Source: Theocolax elegans (Eukaryota; Arthropoda; Insecta; Hymenoptera; Cerocephalidae). Taken from it: a DNA stretch of 64,000 nucleotides. The DNA lies in NCBI GenBank assembly GCA_026168455.1, contig CM047430.1, positions 29,231,237 through 29,295,236 on the forward strand. Direction: 5' to 3'. Position 1 is the stretch's first letter. Each line of letters opens with the position of its first letter. The notes under the pieces were generated by a model. That model searched no databases, had not been told where the DNA came from, and worked only from the letters and a program-made list of their open reading frames with translations. The translations under genes were made by a program, and so were the position numbers. Shown here piece by piece: positions 49,735 to 62,239 of the stretch.

Positions 49735-49935
49735 GCTCGCCACGTGCGGCCTTACGGCCGCCGTGACTCGCTGCTTCGGAGCTTTAGATCGAACGCTTCA
49801 CTTCGCGACGCATTCGATCTTGAGCCCCTCCGCGCCTTGCATCGCGTAGCGATGCAATGCATGCAAAAGGCTATGCTTTTAACATATAAGACACGACCGT
49901 GTAAAGCTCGCGCTTCGCCCTCGCATCGTTTGTGA
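49735..49935. repeat. cluster of short GC palindromes
   Basis: Within 200 bp there are several self-complementary words: GCGGCCTTACGGCCGC, TTGCATCGCGTAGCGATGCA and CGCGCTTCGCC-type runs. The block is abruptly GC-rich between AT-rich flanks. Such palindrome clusters can mark ends of non-autonomous transposons (for instance Helitron-like hairpins), but no diagnostic end was found. Confidence 0.5.
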
Positions 49936-50099
49936 GTTTTGGGTAAAATACATGACACAACAATTCAACTTTTATTAACTTTCACAAAGCTTGCGATTTT
50001 TGGCCTAATACAAAATATAATATACATCATAAGAGACAGTAATAAAAACATGACTTTAAATTATGTGCTTATCATCTTCGCCTTTGTATTTTTCGTACT

Positions 50100-50420
50100 A
50101 TTTTCGTTATTTTGACCGTTTTTCTTTTTTATTTTTGAAAATATTGTTTTAGGCGTAAGGTAGAAAATAGTTTTGTTATTTTGAGACGAACATTTCATTC
50201 CTTTAGAGTTTTTGTGTACGAATAATACATTTTAATTTATTACGAAAAAACGTGAATTTTAGTACTTTTTTCATGGTTTTAACCGTTTTTCTATGTTTAC
50301 CTTCAAAAATATTGTTCTGAGCGTTAACTGTATAATAGAAAAAAGGTTTGTTATTTTAAAACGAACATTTCGTTCATTAAAAATTTTTCTGTATAAATGA
50401 TAGATTTAGTTTTATAAAAA
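50100..50420. repeat. diverged tandem duplication, about 167-bp period
   Basis: Two units share, in order, ACCGTTTTTCT, AAAATATTGTT, a GCGTAA/GCGTTAA word, GTTATTTT, ACGAACATTTC and a run of GAATAATA/AATGATAG. The first begins near 50115 and the second near 50282. It is non-coding. Confidence 0.7.
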
Positions 50421-52651
50421 TGATTTTGAAATATGTAGTTCTATCATCAAGTATCCATTCGACGGCTCTATGAAGATAACGGTTCATTAATTTTTTGAAG
50501 TTATTTTGGTCGCAGTCGGAAGAAGGTGCTATCTCGACTAACTGTGGAAAAAGGTGCTAATTCGCATAGACAGTTTTCTGTCAATACTTTAACTTAGTAT
50601 TATTACTGATTATGTTTCAAAATTAGTTTACATTTTTTGTAAGTTTTATTCGGCTCCGTGGGTGTGATCTCAAGTTGCCGAGAAGATAAAAAAATTAAAT
50701 CGAAGAAAACGACTTTAAATTCTAAAAGTCTAACGAATAGCCATGCTATATACATGCAAAAATAACAAATGTATTATATTCGTTAATTATCGATAAAATT
50801 AATAAAACTGCTAAAATATAAAAATAAAATATTTTCGTAAAAATTGTGTATACATATACTTGCGTCTGTTGTTTTATTTTTAGGAAACCTGCAAAAGCTT
50901 TTATTATAGTTATAAAATTTCAACAATAAAATCCGGACCGTTTTTGGCACGCTATAAATCAACCGTGTAATAGTTTCTCTATCGATTCCACTGGAAAAAA
51001 AGAAATATTATTTTAAAATAAATTTATTGTTTTGTTATTTCAATCAACTTTGCTATTTACATAATAGTTGAGCTTGTCAATCAATATTGAAAATTAAAAA
51101 ACAATATAACATAACTTTCATATACACATATACCTACAGAGATGATACATCGATATTACAAAAGAAAATTTAATATTGATAAAAGTATTTTATTGTTGAA
51201 TAGCGTAGAGACAAAATATACGACGATTATACAGTTTTAATATTAAGTTTTGATAGGCAAACTTGTGCGAAGTTTCATAATGCCTATACACAATGCCTTT
51301 GAAAAACAAACATTAGCCGAAAATTCAAGGCTTATCCACGCGCTTAAAGTATAAAAAATAAACAATGGTCTTCTACAGTGTAGCGCACGTGTGAAAAAAA
51401 GTATACATTTTGAAAATCAAATGTAAAGAATAGTCAACAAATTAAAAATCCCTATTATTCTTAGCTCTGTATAAAAGTACTGTGAGAAGAGCGGAGAAGA
51501 GTTTACACGGTAATTAAAAACTAAAAAATGACTAAGCAGTAAATAGAGGTTAGACTGTTTGATGTTGAAAGATCAAACAACTGGGCTTGTAATTTGTATC
51601 AAAGAAATACTCTAATCTTTACAGTGGAGTGTACCGTAAGAAAAAGAAGATTGAAATAAAAATGTAGGAGCATTCGATAGACGCCGTTGGCCTATAATAG
51701 AAAATAACCGAGATATAGGATGTAATACGTAATATAACGCAGAAGGTAACGAAAGAAACTTGTTATTTCCGAAGTCCACGCGGGTGTATAGGACGAGGCT
51801 GCGAAAAATAAAGAAATCCGATATCGTATATAGAGGTTCACAACGACGAAAATTCCAGGGTTCGTCGAAATACCGGAAAAATAGATATATATGAGCGTCA
51901 AAAGCGAGATACAGGTATACCTATATATACGCGGTGAGATGCCGACAAATCGTATCCGTCGAATGTCACTCTGTCCCGTTCCACACGCGCACACGTTGCA
52001 GCTCATAATTGAATCCGTTTTACCGGGCCATAACTATTCATGATATTTTCCGTCTTTGGCTCGTCTACTACCACTCGACGTTCCTACCTTCGGATAATTC
52101 CTCTCGTAATCCGGTTAAGCTCGTCGAGCTCTTACATTAATTGATATTCTCTTTCACGTGCATTGCTTATTTACCTGCCTTTACGATATATACGATTGCT
52201 TAATGTTTGCGCCGCCCCTGATGCTATACATTTTATTGGATACCTTGGCTTTTATTACATTATTAAATTTGATAATGCTTCCTTTACTTCCATTATGTCT
52301 TCGCTATTTCCCTACGCGACGTATAATCTAGTTTACTGAGCATTGAATGCAGAAATTTCAATAACTTAATTTGTAATATATTTATTTTACTTTCTGTATG
52401 ATATTATTGCACAACAAATGTATTATTTAGACCTTTAATCCATATACCCTTTATGAAACTAATTGATCTGTATAGGATATGATTATTTGACTCAAAGAAG
52501 TACCCTGCTCTCTAAGTTTTGTATCTATTATTTCAAAAACATCTATAGGGGGAAACTAGTCGTCGTTTACGAAATGTATAAAACCTTACATAAAGGACAT
52601 CAATTTTATTCATGATTTTTTTTATTAAGCCTTTCCACATTTTTTTACATT
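50421..52651. other. AT-rich, GC-richer block at 51660-52140
   Basis: The 104-codon minus-strand frame at 51692-52006 is unrecognised (Ile/Tyr-rich). Nothing else is supported. Confidence 0.4.
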
Positions 52652-54478
52652 ATTTTTTGTATAAAGTGTACGTAATATTTTGTTTACAATATCTTACTAT
52701 ATGCATACTCTTCTAGTATGTACCTTATAATTATTGAAGATACGTTTATCAAGTACATTTGTAAGTTACACTGTAGAATAAATTTGTACAATAAACTTTA
52801 TTCATCAACCAACACAAATCCACTAGAGAAAAATTGACAGACTTACGTAAAATGACTAAAACTAAAGAATATTGTTAATAATGTATCAATACTAAAACTA
52901 TAAACATTCAGAATACAAAAATATATCTTTTAATAACTCATAAAGTTCAACGTAAGTTATATTTAATTTTAATAATTCGAAAAAAAATATTTTAAAAATC
53001 CTTTCAGTTGCTTTAGTTTACGTAATGCTCCTATTATTGTTCCTAGGTCTTGTTGATGCAAACATCGAAATACGTATGAATTTGCCTGCTTAAAGAATAA
53101 TGTCCGTTAATTCCGGATAAATTAATTAAATAACTGTTATAATTAGTTAAAAAATGGACTCAATTGTGTCGAATATAAAATACAATTACAGTCAAATCTT
53201 GAAACATACATTAAATTTTAAAAAATTACCAAGTAAATGTGTAATATTAGTATAGGTATATGCTCGTAGAAGGTCTAAGCTTCGCCCTTGTAACATTAAT
53301 TATTAAATTTTTCCTGTAGCCCAGGAAAAGAAAAATGCAGAATACCAGAGATTCCACAGCGTGGTTCGAGCAAGACTTTTTATAAGTGTGCCTATATATA
53401 CTGGCTATCGTGATTATGCCGGTGCGCTAATAACAAGTGGTGAGCACATTGAACGCGCCAAGCCGATGACCGTGAAAATTTTTCGTGATTGCTGCGTTAT
53501 ACGAGCTGCTCGTGTAATTTGGAATTTCGGTGCGCGCGAAGCTGCAGCAATTTCTTCGCGCCTGCTAAGTGCTACGTTTGAGTTTAGTGGGCGGGTCTCC
53601 TTGAGGGGTCCGATATAAATGATCGAGCGATGTGTGAACTTATAATATGCACCGCGCTGAGAGACGTTGATTGTTCTTGTTTAGAGCTCGACGACTTTCT
53701 TCATTATGATTTACAATGTTGTAACTACTACGTGCGAAATCAAAATTAAATGGTTTTAACACGTGTGGAAAGATGCGTTGCGATGTAATTCCATGCGAAT
53801 ATTAATTCAATAGTTTAATAAACGACTTTTTAGGATTTCTTTGATATTTTTAAACTCTCTGACTATTATTTGTCTTATTTCTATGAATATTACTTTTAAA
53901 TAATTTAATGTTTAATGTTTCATTTTAATATCTTTATTTTGAGAACATTACTATATTACATTTAAAATAAATATTTAATCGTATATTGAATTCCAAATTC
54001 GTACAATTCCAAAATAATCTGTATAATATTCGCTTAATTAATTTAATTAAATTATGCGGCTGGTCGTTACAAAACTCAGTTAATGTATTGTTCACTGTAT
54101 TGTTCAGTAAGAAATTTTGAAAATAACGGGATTTTCAAATAAGTTTATTAGCTTCTTCATTGTCGATTTCACATAGAGAAAATTAAGTACATCGAAAAAG
54201 TAAAAAACATTTACTATACGAAGTACGAACTACTTATTTATTATTGAAATAGAACTGAGAAAGTTAATTTCATTTAAGAAACTAAAATCATCCAAGAAAT
54301 ATTTATTGCGCAACGAATAATGCAATGGCGACGCTCATTAATTATTGCCTGAATATTAGACGTATTTTAAATGGTACTTTGTTCGTGCCGCCGATGCATT
54401 TCTCTCAAAGTGGAATTGCAAGGCGAATATGCAGTTGTCAGGGGATGGGTATAGTAAAGCAACAAAATTTATTAAAAT
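52652..54478 (+). repeat. tandem duplication of about 1.83 kb, copy 1
   Basis: It is nearly identical to 54479-56301. The copies differ by scattered substitutions and several single-base indels, for example GGGGATGGGTATAG here against GGGGATGGTATAG in copy 2, and GTGCCGCCG against GTCCGCCG. Both contain a GC-rich core at about 53300-53720. Confidence 0.95.
53315..53640 (+). other. GC-rich core of the duplicated unit, open frame after a splice-acceptor-like site
   Basis: A pyrimidine tract ending in CTGTAG at about 53318 is followed by a frame open for about 100 codons (AQEKKNAEYQRFHSVV..., ending RVSLRGPI and a stop). The same frame is identical in copy 2 at 55140-55443. A TATAAATG word overlaps the stop codon. 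I do not recognise the product. It may be a terminal exon or a GC-rich regulatory element that is open by chance. Confidence 0.25.
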
Positions 54479-56301
54479 ATTTTTTGTTTAAAGTGTACGT
54501 AATATTTTGTTTACAATATCTTACTATATGCATACTCTTCTAGTATGTACCTTATAATTATTGAAGATACGTTTATCAAGTACATTTGTAAGTTACACTG
54601 TAGAATAAATTTGTACAATAAACTTTATTCATCAACCAACACAAATCCACTAGAGAAAAATTGACAGACTTACGTAAAATGACTAAAACTAAAGAATATT
54701 GTTAATAATGTATCAATACTAAAACTATAAACATTCAGAATACAAAATATATCTTTTAATAACTCATAAAGTTCAACGTAAGTTATATTTAATTTTAATG
54801 ATTCGAAAAAAATATTTTAAAAATCCTTTCAGTTGCTTTAGTTTACGTAATGCTCCTATTATTGTTCCTAGGTCTTGTTGATGCAAACATCGAAATACGT
54901 ATGAATTTGCCTGCTTAAAGAATAATGTCCGTTAATTCCGGATAAATTAATTAAATAACTGTTATAATTAGTTAAAAAATGGACTCAATTGTGTCGAATA
55001 TAAAATACAATTACAGTCAAATCTTGAAACATACATTAAATTTTAAAAAATTACCAAGTAAATGTGTAATATTAGTATAGGTATATGCTCGTAGAAGGTC
55101 TAAGCTTCGCCCTTGTAACATTAATTATTAAATTTTTCCTGTAGCCCAGGAAAAGAAAAATGCAGAATACCAGAGATTCCACAGCGTGGTTCGAGCAAGA
55201 CTTTTTATAAGTGTGCCTATATATACTGGCTATCGTGATTATGCCGGTGCGCTAATAACAAGTGGTGAGCACATTGAACGCGCCAAGCCGATGACCGTGA
55301 AAATTTTTCGTGATTGCTGCGTTATACGAGCTGCTCGTGTAATTTGGAATTTCGGTGCGCGCGAAGCTGCAGCAATTTCTTCGCGCCTGCTAAGTGCTAC
55401 GTTTGAGTTTAGTGGGCGGGTCTCCTTGAGGGGTCCGATATAAATGATCGAGCGATGTGTGAACTTATAATATGCACCGCGCTGAGAGACGTTGATTGTT
55501 CTTGTTTAGAGCTCGACGACTTTCTTCATTATGATTTACAATGTTGTAACTACTACGTGCGAAATCAAAATTAAATGGTTTTAACACGTGTGGAAAGATG
55601 CGTTGCGATGTAATTCTATGCGAATATTAATTCAATAGTTTAATAAACGACTTTTTAGGATTTCTTTGATATTTTTAGACTCTCTGACTATTATTTGTCT
55701 TATTTCTATGAATATTACTTTTAAATAATTTAATGTTTAATGTTTCATTTTAATATCTTTATTTTGAGAACATTACTATATTACATTTAAAATAAATATT
55801 TAATCGTATATTGAATTCCAAATTCGTACAATTCCAAAATAATCTGTATAATATTCGCTTAATTAATTTAATTAAATTATGCGGCTGATCGTTACAAACT
55901 CAGTTAATGTATTGCTCACTGTATTGTTCAATAAGAAATTTTGAAAATAACGGGATTTTCAAATAAGTTGATTAGCTTCTTCATTGTCGATTTCACATAG
56001 AGAAAATTAAGTACATCGAAAAAGTAAAAAACATTTACTATACGAAGTACGAACTACTTATTTATTATTGAAATAGAACTGAGAAAGTTAATTTCATTTA
56101 AGAAACTAAAATCATCCAAGAAATATTTATTGCGCAACGAATAATGCAATGGCGACGCTCATTAATTATTGCCTGAATATTAGACGTATTTTAAATGGTA
56201 CTTTGTTCGTCCGCCGATGCATTTCTCTCAAAGTGGAATTGCAAGGCGAATATGCAGTTGTCGGGGATGGTATAGTAAAGCAACAAAATTTATTAAAATA
56301 T
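54479..56301 (+). repeat. tandem duplication of about 1.83 kb, copy 2
   Basis: This is a direct repeat immediately after copy 1. The junction runs AAAATATTTTTTG at about 54474-54486. The 85-codon frame at 55186-55443 is unchanged from copy 1, while a frame further right (near 56149-56364) is shifted by a one-base deletion. Confidence 0.95.
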
Positions 56302-56787
56302 ATAAAGAGACATCCATTTATATTTATATTTTTTTCAAATATTATACTGCACTTAAAATTTTAAAATACGTTAGCAAGTGACCTCTAACGTAGCTGAGAG
56401 TCTTGAAATATACTTTATACCTAAAAATATGTAGTATATGTATACTTCACACGTATACACCAATATACCAAAGTTTGCAAAAAGGAAATTCATTCATATC
56501 CTGTTTATAAAGTTAAAGCGAATACAGATATTTTTTCGATACATCAGCATTATAAATAGACTTCGACTAGATGAATTTTTCCTATGCTGAAATTGTGGGA
56601 GATAACACGTGTATTTTTTCAGTTTTCGGTCGAAACGTACAGAATCGTAGACATTGCGTTAAACCAAGCTATTTCCATCGTAGTGTTTGGATAACGATAT
56701 ACTGAAAGAAATATACACGGGGTCAGCTAATTTATGGGAATTTCGTACTCGAATTTTCTCTGTGCAAATGTAAAAAAAAACTCTTTA
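56302..56787. other. spacer between the two tandem duplications
   Basis: AT-rich, single-copy in this window; no gene seen. Confidence 0.5.
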
Positions 56788-57980
56788 CGCAAACACATAT
56801 ATATTATAATTTCAAATACATAGTTTAGAAATATATATCCACGCAAATAAACGAAAATATAGGTACATCTTTGATTCCGTATATTTATAAATAAAGAACA
56901 TGGAGTAAACTTCCGTTTCATCGATATATCTAGTATACATATAGTAGCGTTGATATAAAGACTTTTGAAGTAAAGGAAAAATCTCACCTCGGTTGTTCTT
57001 AGATTTACGATGACAGTGATTTAAAATCTCGCTTTTTATCAAAGCTCTGAGGTTTAATAGATAACGGTTATAAAAGCTTTTCTTGCATTTTCCTTTTCCT
57101 TTATACTATTCTTTCGTAATCTACGATTCTCAAGTAAACGTTGGCTACCTCTTTAAATAATTAACCGCGTACATTTACACGTTTAAAACAATTAAAACCG
57201 TTAAAACGCGCTTTTTTACGATTTTTGTAATAAACTTTATGGTATTAAAAAATACAAAGTCGTATCTCGAAGACGTAAAATCATCTTAATGAAACAATGA
57301 GCGAAATAGTTAATTAAACGGTTTTATACACGTTTTAATATATATATTTGCTGACTTATTAATGACAATAGTTTCCACATCTAAGCTAATCTTAATTATC
57401 TCGTATAAAAGATGCATTAGAGTATAATAATGACATTTGTCAGATTAAATCAAGTTAGCAGCGAAAGACGGAGAAATTTAAAATTAACACGGCGAGTTTA
57501 AAACTCACATATGGATTATCAACGATAAAAAAACAGATAGACACAGGAACACAGACAAATAATCTAGACGTGATACACTTGTCAGAATATTTTGCTTTCC
57601 TTGCTTATATATACTTATATTAGTCGAGAAAAGTCATCTCGACTGGGGACGCGAGCGCAACAAACGCGTGAAATAATAAATAGTAGGAAGTATATATATA
57701 CGTTTATAATACTAGCAACTCACGTTGACATTACGGATGTCACATCTCGTCTAGTTCAACTCCGACATGTCACTGCGATTCCTGTACACATAGCTGACAG
57801 ATATATAATCCATTTCGCTGAATGTTGACAACGCAATTTTAAGATCAGTTGAATTGTATATAATCGACGATCCTTGTAAAAAAATAGGGGGTATTTATAT
57901 GATCAATCTCTGGCGTCAGTCAAAAAAGGTGAAATTACCCTGGATTATACACATTTCACGTAATAAAAAATATCTATTTA
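56788..57980 (+). repeat. tandem duplication of about 1.19 kb, copy 1
   Basis: It is nearly identical to 57981-59168. Differences are mostly one- or two-base indels, such as TATTTATAAAT against TATTATAAAT, GGATTATCAAC against GGATTACAAC, and AATCTCTGGC against AATCTGGC. It has no gene; the short frames are interrupted differently in the two copies. Confidence 0.95.
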
Positions 57981-59168
57981 CGCAAACACATATATATTAT
58001 AATTTCAAATACATAGTTTAGAAATATATATCCACGCAAATAAACGAAAATATAGGTACATCTTTGATTCCGTATATTATAAATAAAGAACATGGAGTAA
58101 ACTTCCGTTTCATCGATATATCTAGTATACATATAGTAGCGTTGATATAAAGACTTTTGAAGTAAAGGAAAAATCTCACCTCGGTTGTTCTTAGATTTAC
58201 GATGACAGTGATTTAAAATCTCGCTTTTTATCAAAGCTCTGAGGTTTAATAGATAACGGTTATAAAAGCTTTTCTTGCATTTTCCTTTTCCTTTATACTA
58301 TTCTTTCGTAATCTACGATTCTCAAGTAAACGTTGGCTACCTCTTTAAATAATTAACCGCGTACATTTACACGTTTAAAACAATTAAAACCGTTAAAACG
58401 CGCTTTTTTACGATTTTTGTAATAAACTTTATGGTATTAAAAAATACAAAGTCGTATCTCGAAGACGTAAAATCATCTTAGAAACAATGAGCGAAATAGT
58501 TAATTAACGGTTTTATACACGTTTTAATATATATATTTGCTGACTTATTAATGACAATAGTTTCCACATCTAAGCTAATCTTAATTATCTCGTATAAAAG
58601 ATGCATTAGAGTATAATAATGACATTTGTCAGATTAAATCAAGTTAGCAGCGAAAGACGGAGAAATTTAAAATTAACACGGCGAGTTTAAAACTCACATA
58701 TGGATTACAACGATAAAAAAACAGATAGACACAGGAACACAGACAAATAATCTAGACGTGATACACTTGTCAGAATATTTTGCTTTCCCTTGCTTATATA
58801 TACTATATTAGTCGAGAAAAGTCATCTCGACTGGGGACGCGAGCGCAACAAACGCGTGAAATAATAAATAGTAGGAAGTATATATATATACGTTTATAAT
58901 ACTAGCAACTCACGTTGACATTACGGATTCACATCTCGTCTAGTTCAACTCCGACATGTCACTGCGATTCCTGTACACATAGCTGACAGATATATAATCC
59001 ATTTCGCTGAATGTTGACAACGCAATTTTAAGATCAGTTGAATTGTATATAATCGACGATCCTTGTAAAAAAATAGGGGGTATTTATATGATCAATCTGG
59101 CGTCAGTCAAAAAAGGTGAAATTACCCTGGATTATACACATTTCACGTAATAAAAAATATCTATTTAC
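57981..59168 (+). repeat. tandem duplication of about 1.19 kb, copy 2
   Basis: A direct repeat abutting copy 1; both end in AAAAAATATCTATTTAC. Non-coding. Confidence 0.95.
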
Positions 59169-59654
59169 AAATTCGATATGGACGATATTTTTATATCTAT
59201 AGTTGAAGCTGTTAATGTACGTGCAGTGGAACATAGGGTGTACATTTCAAATAAATGAATGAATATATATTTTTTAATTCTTGAAACATCATTTTTGTAT
59301 ACAATCGTGGCATCCACAAAAAAAATATAAAATCTTCCTTTTTTTGTACAATCGATATCAATTTATCAAATTATAATTTTAGTCTTAATAAAGATTGTAC
59401 GTATATTATACATAATAAAAACCGCCAGTGATCTTTTAATCCGCTGATAAATTAAACTACGTCGCTTTTTATGAACGTGAACGTTAAAGTAGCGATTATG
59501 ATACTTGTATACTGTAAGAGAGCAAATTTTTTTATATCATTTTTTAGTACTCTTCTCAATGCAGTTGAATGACTGACTAAACAGTAACAGTTCTATCTAA
59601 TTACATTCTTATTCACTGATTAGCTGTATTTGTGATCGTGTAAAACTGACATTT
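59169..59654. other. AT-rich stretch, no gene seen
   Basis: Nothing recognised. Confidence 0.5.
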
Positions 59655-59673
59655 CGTCGCCTCCGAATAAAAA

Positions 59674-59996
59674 CATTCTAACTCAGAAATCGCTTGGAAA
59701 ATACGTTAACTCAGAATTCGCTTGGAGAACACGTTAACTCAGAAATCGCTTGGAGAACACGTTAACTCAGAATTCGCTTGGAGAACACGTCAACTCAAAA
59801 ATCGCTTGGAAAACACGTTAACTCAGAATTCGCTTGGAGAACACGTTAACTCAGAAATCGCTTGGAGAACATGTTAACTCAGAAATCGCTTGGAAAACAC
59901 GTTAACTCAAAATTCGCTTGGACAACACGTTAACTCAAAAATCGCTTGGAGAAGACTTTAACCTCAAAAGTTGCTTGGAGAACACGTTAATTCAGA
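59674..59996 (+). repeat. 28-bp tandem array in the left foldback arm
   Basis: About 11-12 units of the form CGTTAACTCAGA, (A/T)TTCGC or AATCGC, TTGGAGAACA. Two unit types, with AATTCGC or AAATCGC, largely alternate. The last units are diverged. Confidence 0.95.
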
Positions 59997-60474
59997 GGAT
60001 GATTTTTGGCGCCTCGATTTAAGTTGGCACCACTGCCAAAAATTTTTAACAGTTCAAGAATAAATAAAAAAACTTTCATATATTTATACACGTATTTTTT
60101 TAAAATTTATCTAAGCGTTCTTATTATACACTAATGCGTTCTCCTAAAAAAGGTGGAAAATTCTTTAAATATTTAAGAAAATCGTAGAAATTAGTGTTTT
60201 CGATAACTTTATGAAATCGATATGTATACGGGCTCTCCATAAATGTGTTAAAGTACATAAATTTATTTCTACTATAAATCGTAGAATAAATATTTGAAAG
60301 AATTGATATTGTGATGTGTTGATACTTTATTTTTATGAAATTGCATTATTTCATAATTATATTGGTTTTAATATAAATATTAAAAAATTTGCTTTGTTTA
60401 GTTTTTACGATTATCTAAAAAATATTTTGTATGGGAGAAAGTTCAACTGTATTCCCCCTTGCGACGCAAAGTAT

Positions 60475-60487
60475 ACTATATATATAC

Positions 60488-60524
<37 letters not shown>

Positions 60525-60530
60525 CATACA
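60475..60530. repeat. (TA)n microsatellite in the foldback loop
   Basis: Interrupted TA run (ACGTATATAT, then ACATATATAT). Confidence 0.95.
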
Positions 60531-61127
60531 TATTATAATTAAGTCAAAATTAAATTAATTATTTAAGTTAATTAATACAAAATTTAGCAGCATTGAATCA
60601 ATTTAGAAATTCATATAATTAAGTAAGCTATTATCAAAGTGAACAGGGTGAATAGTTTTATTTAATAGAAAGTTGAACTTTCTCCCATACAAAATATTTT
60701 TTAGATAATCGCAAAAACTAAACAAAGCAAATTTTTTAATATTTAAATAATATTAAAAACAATATAATTATGAAATAATGCAATTTCATAAAAATAAAGT
60801 ACCAACACATCACAATGTCAATTCTTTCAAATATTTATTCTATGTTTTATAGTAGAAATAAATTTATGTACTTTTACACATTTATGGAGAGCCCGTATAA
60901 ATATCGATTTCATAAAGTTATCGAAAACACTAATTTCTACGATTTTCTTAAATATTTAAAGAATTTTCCACCTTTTTTAGGAGAACGCATTAGTGTATAA
61001 TAAGAACGCTTAGATAAATTTTAAAAAAAATACGTGTATAAATATATGAAAGTTTTTTTATTTATTCTTGAACTGTTAAAAATTTTTGGCAGTGGTGCCA
61101 ACTTAAATCGAGGCGCCAAAAATCATC

Positions 61128-61450
61128 CTCTGAATTAACGTGTTCTCCAAGCAACTTTTGAGTTAAAGTCTTCTCCAAGCGATTTTTGAGTTAACGTGTT
61201 GTCCAAGCGAATTTTGAGTTAACGTGTTTTCCAAGCGATTTCTGAGTTAACATGTTCTCCAAGCGATTTCTGAGTTAACGTGTTCTCCAAACGAATTCTG
61301 AGTTAACGTGTTTTCCAAGCGATTTTTGAGTTGACGTGTTCTCCAAGCGAATTCTGAGTTAACGTGTTCTCCAAGCGATTTCTGAGTTAACGTGTTCTCC
61401 AAGAGAATTCTGAGTTAACGTATTTTCCAAGCGATTTCTGAGTTAGAATG
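61128..61450 (-). repeat. 28-bp tandem array in the right foldback arm
   Basis: This is the inverted counterpart of the left array with the same order of unit types. A few private differences (CCAAACGAATT, CCAAGAGAATT) show that the arms have begun to diverge. Confidence 0.95.
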
Positions 61451-61473
61451 TTTTTATTCGGAGGCGACGATTT

Positions 61474-62239
61474 AAAGAATGATACAATAAAAGGTAGTAG
61501 TGGTAATTTATTTTTAATTTAGGTTTATTATTCAATATTAAACTAGTTAAACTAAAAAAAAAGAATAATCAATAAATAGATAAATTAAATCTGTGTGGCC
61601 CATTAAAGGACATGCGATATGTCTAATTGCATGACTTAACCGATCATCTATGCACTGACGCAACCATAAAGTTATCATAAATGGGACATCGAGGTCTCAT
61701 CCTGTGCTCTTTTTTACAGTATTTTTTAAATCGTTATTTAAAATTTCATACATAATTTTTATCAAAAATAAAGTGGGATTTAAATTTTACGATTTGAACT
61801 ATCATATTCATTTATTAAATTTATTTATCTTTAACGTAAAGATGGAAAAATGAAGCCAAGCTTTTTTTCATACTTCGATTATCGAACATGTTTAACAATT
61901 ATTAAAACATCGTTTTTCAATCCTAAAATTCAAATGAAAATAGTCAATTTATTTGTAATTTACATCAAATTAAAGTTAAATTTTTTCACATTGGTTAAAA
62001 TTCATAATACTTAGGTGCTAAACTTAGCAGCTTTGTCACATCTGCCCCATAATCCCCTATGTAAATAAACTTTAATATTAAAATAAAAATTCTATTTACT
62101 AATAACAATAAAATATTTTATGTTATGGAATAAATGTAGGAATATTTCTATTGAATAGTATAGTTGATTTGATATAAGTCGTTGCAACTGCGCTTAATTA
62201 AAGGTATAAGTTCCAAAGAAAATGATACGATTGGAGAAT
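61474..62239. other. AT-rich stretch, no gene supported
   Basis: A minus-strand frame near 61680-61580 (DLDVPFMITLWLRQCIDDRL...) reads smoothly for about 40 codons, but it starts just after a stop with no usable acceptor. I leave it uncalled. Confidence 0.35.

Larger units (their letters stand above)
59655..61469. mobile_element. foldback (FB-like) transposon with tandem-repeat arms
   Basis: Two inverted arms of about 797 bp (59655-60450 and 60672-61469) are about 98% identical and enclose a 220-bp AT-rich loop. Each arm, from the outside in, has a short unique end (CGTCGCCTCCGAATAAAAAC), then about a dozen copies of a 28-bp unit, then about 450 bp of unique sequence. ATTT occurs on both flanks (59651-59654 and 61470-61473), a possible 4-bp target duplication. 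There is no transposase. Long inverted repeats built from short tandem repeats are the defining architecture of foldback elements such as Drosophila FB and Galileo. The family itself is not one I recognise. Confidence 0.9.

Noticed and set aside
56812..58234. similar peptides in the two 1.19-kb copies as a duplicated gene
   Set aside because: The frames are AT-rich, non-ATG contexts and are broken differently by indels in each copy.
60316..61000. open frames inside the 59.7-61.5 kb region
   Set aside because: They are AT-rich frames inside the foldback arms and loop, partly mirror images of one another.
61580..61680. smooth 40-codon minus-strand frame (DLDVPFMITLW...)
   Set aside because: It begins right after a stop codon, and the nearest AG lies before that stop, so it cannot be a simple exon.
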